From Lepturacanthus savala (taxonomy: Eukaryota > Chordata > Actinopteri > Scombriformes > Trichiuridae), in NCBI GenBank assembly GCA_030544235.1, contig CM060476.1, forward strand, positions 25,570,233 to 25,634,232: a stretch of DNA of 64,000 nt. Direction: 5' to 3'. The notes under the pieces were generated by a model, which searched no databases, had not been told where the DNA came from, and saw nothing but the letters and a program-made list of their open reading frames with translations. The position numbers and the translations under genes were made by a program. The stretch's first letter is position 1. Each line of letters opens with the position of its first letter. Below are positions 60,019 to 64,000 of this stretch, in pieces.

Positions 60019-61010
60019 AATCCACTAATTCTTTGGAAGACGGGGCCAGTGCAAAGACCTCAGAACTTGAGTATTATGAACTACTTTTTTAGTCTTAGTG
60101 AGGCCTCTAGTGGCAGCATTTTGAATAACCTGCAGCTGTCTGATTGATTTTTAGAGTGTCCTGTTAAGGCCCCGTTACAGTAGTCAAGTCTACTGAAAAT
60201 AAAAGCATGGACAAGCTTTTCCAAGTCTTGCTGAGACATAAGGCCTTAAATCCTTGATCTATTCTTCAAGTGGTAGTATGCTGAGTTCCTCTTTGGCTCC
60301 AAAAACATTTACCTCAGTTTTAATATAATTTAAATATAGCATTTCCTCAGTGTTTGCACTGGATTAATCTCCTGGTTATATGATGATGTAAATTTGTGTG
60401 TAATCTGCATAATTATGGTAATTTATTTGTTTTCTTCTTAATCTTAGCTAGTGGGAGCATGTAAATGTTGAACAGTAAAGGACCCAGAATTGAACCGTGG
60501 GGGACTCCACAGGTTATGTCTGTATGTTAAGATGTGTATGTATGGACACACAGTAGTCTCTTAAGTAAGTAAGTAAGTGCTTACTTACTTACTTACATAA
60601 GCATTAAAGTGGTAGGATCACTTTAATGCTGTGCCAGTAAGTCTCACCCAGTTTTCCACTCGGTCTAATAATATATTGTGGTCAACTGTGTTAAATGCAG
60701 CACTGAGATCCAGTAATACTAGGATTGAAAGATTACCACTGTCTGTATTTAGATCATTTGAAGCATTTAGGTCATTGAAGACCTTAACAAGAACCGTCTC
60801 AGTGCTGTGATGTGGTTGGAAACCTGTCTGGAAGACTTCATAACAGTTGTTCAGTGCCAGAAAATTAGTCAGCTGTTAAAAAACTGCCTTTACAATGATT
60901 TTACTTGAGAATTATAATATATATTATAATATGGGCCTGTAGTTACTCTTTACTGAGTTGTCTATTGTCTGAATTGTTGTTTTTTAGAGGTGGCTTGATG
61001 ACCAAAAGAA
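60019..61010 (-). mobile_element. L2-type LINE, RT region, upstream half of the split copy
   Basis: The minus strand codes for decayed RT and C-terminal sequence typical of this LINE group: ACCGTGGGGGACTCCACAGG corresponds to the G-V-P-Q-G motif region, and CTGTGTTAAATGCAGCACTG to the A-F-D-T-V-D-H motif region. Frames are broken throughout and 5' truncated near 61010. It contains a double hairpin at 60562-60630. Confidence 0.75.
60562..60630. repeat. Two adjacent perfect hairpins within the LINE
   Basis: Hairpin 1: TAAGTAAGTAAGTAAG (60562-60577) and CTTACTTACTTACTTA (60580-60595), 16-bp stem, 2-nt loop. Hairpin 2: AGCATTAAAGT (60600-60610) and ACTTTAATGCT (60620-60630), 11-bp stem. Confidence 0.95.
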
Positions 61011-61826
61011 CGAGAACGAGAACATGAGTACTAGCGGCTGACATGAGTTTCCTTCACAGGATGGCTGGGCTTTCCCTTAAAGATAGGGTGAGAAGCTTAG
61101 TCATCTGCAAGAAGCTCAGAATGTGACACAGCCCTGAGTTCTATGAGGCAAACAGCACAAGATGTTCACGTCAGTCAGTCAGCCTAGTGAGTCTGTAAAG
61201 ATAGTCAAGTAAGTCTGTGTGTTCAATAAAGAACATGTTAGAAATATGATGTCATCCACCTTGTGTTATTCGGTGATGTAAACACCACAGCTTGGTCATC
61301 TTGTGAGGATGCCTCCTGGATGCCTCCCTGGGGAGGTGCCAGCAACATATATAGCGGATATCTAGTATAACTCTTTGCAATACATAGCAGTTACCCCAAC
61401 TATATTTACTAATTCAAAAAGCTACTCATGACTTAACCCTGCAAGAGATAAGATTGGGTAGGGATACCTTCCAGTCGTGCAGGAAGGTGACATCTACTTC
61501 ATAAACATGGAATTAACATTTTATGGCAATTTGCTTAATCATTTGAAACAACTTGAAAGCAGTGATAACTATGGAGGACCTCGAACATGCATATCCAAAG
61601 ATCTAATTTAAAACAATCTCCAAAGGCAAACAAAAATAGTCATGACCAGCCTTTAATGTCTCATCGATTGATGATATATATATGCATCTATCTCAGTGCT
61701 TTAAGATATCAAGAAGAGATTCTGCACAATCTAGGAACTAACCCCACCCTCAAAATGACAAACCCTAATATACTTGCCCCCAGAGCTGTTATCTATGAAA
61801 ACTGAATGACCTACCAACAGCCCAGA

Positions 61827-61827
<1 letters not shown>
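61011..61827. other. No gene recognised
   Basis: Nothing identifiable; a 72-codon frame at 61587-61805 has no motif. Confidence 0.45.
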
Positions 61828-61910
<83 letters not shown>

Positions 61911-61919
61911 ACACACACA
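61828..61919 (+). repeat. (CA)n microsatellite
   Basis: About 45 CA units with one CT interruption near 61905. Confidence 0.97.
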
Positions 61920-62440
61920 TGTATGTGCTCATGCATATCTTCTTCCTTTAGCACTTATTCTTCTCTCTGAACTATCCTGGCATAACTGATGTAATCAGGT
62001 GTGACAGGTACTGTGGACTATTTGGCCTGGATGTGATCCTCTTGGCTCATTGCTAATCAAATCTCCAACAAAAGACTATTACCTCCAAGCAAATTGTGCC
62101 AAGTAGGTTAATGGGGGCCTTGTCTGTTTTAATATCATTGATCTCTCCAAATGTTGTCAGGTTGTAAAAAGACTGATCTTGCTTAGCATGTTCTAGTAAA
62201 TAGGTGACATTCTGATAGTAAAAGTGTGTCACTTGTCTTCATTTCATAGACCAACAGATTTGTTCCTCCTCATTGTACATCATCTTTCCAGGAACAAAAC
62301 TGATTTATCAACAGTGCATCAGTGGGTCATGAGCATTACAGATGGAAGAAAAAGAGAGAAAGAGAGAAAAAGAAACTCAGAGTATTTCATGAGTTCCAAG
62401 CAACCCTAAACCTATAGCAGCATAACGATGTTCTATGCCA
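61920..62440. other. No gene recognised
   Basis: No motif or named repeat. Confidence 0.45.
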
Positions 62441-62880
62441 AGGCCAGCCCTAACTAGAAGCTTCTTCAAAAAGGAATGTTTTTAACCTGCTATTAAATGT
62501 AGGAAGGGTGTCTACCCCCCCAGACTGAAACAGGAAGACAATTCCACAGACGAGGAGCCTGGTAGTTGAAGCCTCTGCCTCCCATTTTGATTTGAGAAAT
62601 TCTGGGAACCTCTAATTAGCTGCACATTGGGAGCACAGTGTTCTCTGTGGATGATACGGAACTATGAGATCCCTAAGATAGGATGGAGCCTGACCATTAA
62701 GAGCTTTGTAGAAGGACTGTGGTACATAGCCAGATAATAAGGACATATTGAGCATTTCCAGCAAGGAAGTGCTAATCAAAGGAAAAAAAAATCTTTAAGC
62801 AGTCCCACTGGTACAGGGTCTAAAAGACAGGTTGATGATTTGGATGTAGATGATTGCGCTTTCATCCATCTCTATGATTC
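62441..62880 (-). mobile_element. L2-type LINE fragment (third family)
   Basis: Plus-strand text such as AGACAATTCCACAGACGAGG and GAGATCCCTAAGATAGGATG is the complement of the C-terminal RT region of this LINE group (LWN-like and PSYL-like motifs). After about 62760 it jumps to an RT N-terminal region (complement of a T-x-L-D-P-V-P-V-G-L-L-K motif), so the middle is deleted. Confidence 0.6.
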
Positions 62881-63034
62881 CTGTGTTTGAGGGAAGATTA
62901 CTGCTGGTTGATTGAGTCATTGCTTCTGAGAGTTGTAGGAATATGTGGATCAATAGAGTTGCAACTTTTCAAGAGGATACTAGCATGTCTGATAGTCACC
63001 AGACTACCAGCAAAGGACCTGCTGCAACTCCAGA

Positions 63035-63323
63035 TCAATGGGTTATCGTATTACAGGTTATCTTCTGGGCAGAGAACATTAATAATAATAATAATAACCC
63101 AGGAAACTGGGTCCCAGCCCTATCCAGTTGGGGCTGAGCAGGGAAACCAGGAAGCTGGCTGCTGTCGGGCTGGTCTGAAGACGACGAGTAGAGACCCGGC
63201 AAGGCCTCCAGGGCTGCATCCTCTGTGTCTGATGGAGCGTTGACCAGGTTATGGCTTTTCACGTCTGGAGAGAGGGAGCTGGAGTCTGGTGAAGGTGGCG
63301 ACACCTCCACGGGTGCCCAGCTG
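63035..63323 (-). other. Tail of the gypsy pol region, unrecognised
   Basis: A 91-codon minus frame (63310-63035) rich in Ser, Pro and Asp directly follows the integrase on the minus strand. No domain seen. A short (AAT)n run at about 63079-63096 codes for its Leu run. It may be the poorly conserved end of pol or unrelated flank. Confidence 0.35.
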
Positions 63324-64000
63324 TCAGCATCTTGGAGGATCCGCTAGTACCCGGAGGCAAACCAGCAACCAGGTCGGTTCAATTATTTCTCTTCCGAAGA
63401 GCATCATGTTGGGTGTCAGACCCGTGGAACTGTGTTTGGTCGCCCGATAGGCCATCACTGCATATGGAATCATGACATCCCAGTCCCAGTGGCAACGCTC
63501 AGCAGTGGTAGCCAATATTTTCTGTAGAGTGGCATTGAAGCGCTCCACCTGTCCGTCAGACTGAGGATGAAATGGTGTTGTCTCGCGTCTTGTCAATCCC
63601 CAGCAAGGCGCACATCTCTTGGAACACAGCGGATTCAAAGTTGGTGCCCTGGTCACTGTGCAGGCACTGAGGAGCTCCATATGTACACACCCACTCGGAA
63701 GCAATCTTCTCTGCCACTGTCACTGCTTGCTCATTAGGGACAGGGTAGGCCTCTACCCATTTGCTGAAATAGTCCTGAATTACAAGTATATAGCAGTTTC
63801 ATCTCTCCGTTTCATTTAGGGGTCCCATCAAATCAACTGCTATCCTCTCCATAGGAGCGCCAACCCGCACGGTGCCCATAGCAGCCTGAGGAGTTCTCCT
63901 CGGCTGGCTCCTTGCAGCGCAACTGATGCAGGTGCGGCACCACAGGGTGACGTCCTCCTTCATATTGTACCAGAAGTACCTGGTCTTAAGGCGTGCCAGA
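63324..64000 (-). pseudogene. Ty3/gypsy integrase, broken, continuing past the window end
   Basis: Minus strand from 64000: TRYFWYNMKEDVTLWCRTC and ISC (second half of the HHCC finger), MERIAVDLMGPLNETER (first catalytic Asp, near 63845), an in-frame TGA near 63805, YFSKWVEAYPVPNEQA, CLHSDQGTNFES (second Asp, near 63650), a frameshift near 63580, then TPFHPQSDGQVERFN (Glu), WDWDVMIPYAVMAYRATKHS and GLTPNMMLFGREI. This is a standard gypsy-type integrase from a family different from the two Gmr1-like elements. RT would lie beyond the window if the order is conventional. Inactive as seen. Confidence 0.9.

Overview
The window looks like a repeat-rich stretch of a teleost fish genome, probably a percomorph or related fish. 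The only confident host protein-coding sequence is a 59-codon terminal exon of a C1q-like secreted synaptic protein at 27605-27784 (+), whose C-terminus best fits C1ql3. Everything else I can name is transposable-element or simple-repeat DNA. The mix is typical of teleosts: L2-group LINEs, Tc1/mariner, hAT and piggyBac DNA transposons, a tRNA-derived SINE, a 5S-rRNA-derived SINE and Ty3/gypsy-group LTR elements. No tRNA gene, CRISPR array, bacterial operon or virus was found.

Layout. 1-7.9 kb: end of a hAT-like element, 5S-related SINE, a (TA)n tract carrying a hAT MITE and a broken Tc1 element, a LINE reverse transcriptase scrap and a second BED-type hAT remnant. 7.9-12.3 kb: a nearly full-length but decayed L2-group LINE on the minus strand, with an SGNH-hydrolase-like ORF1, endonuclease and reverse transcriptase. 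12.3-21.7 kb: a giant degenerate CACT/CATTTA simple-repeat array of about 8.9 kb with higher-order duplications, flanked by copies of a 150-bp unit. 22-25 kb: hAT copy, an 80-bp palindrome and a decayed gypsy element on the minus strand. 25.6-26.9 kb: (TA)n and an L2 tail. 27.6 kb: the C1ql3 exon. 28-48 kb: mostly unannotated intergenic DNA with L2, SINE, Tc1 and hAT fragments, including a 50-bp hAT miniature element. 48.1-52.9 kb: an LTR retrotransposon with 5-bp target duplication, tRNA-Lys-type primer site, SCAN-like gag and integrase placed before reverse transcriptase (Gmr1-like order); a hAT MITE sits in its 5' LTR. 53.3-55.9 kb: SINE, piggyBac and pogo-like elements nested or abutting. 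57-61 kb: an L2 LINE split by about 2.7 kb. 62.4-64 kb: L2 fragment and a gypsy integrase running off the window.

If the C1ql3 exon is functional, its upstream exon (signal peptide, collagen stretch, start of the C1q domain) is not in this window. The first 27.6 kb, including the giant array, would then be intron. No transposon copy here keeps an intact set of catalytic domains; all coding remnants have stops, frameshifts or deletions. I cannot name a wholly new system. The most noteworthy items are the giant array with its seed unit, the Gmr1-like elements, the 50-bp MITE with perfect target duplication, and the GGGTCA-N4-TGACCC palindromes in the piggyBac element.
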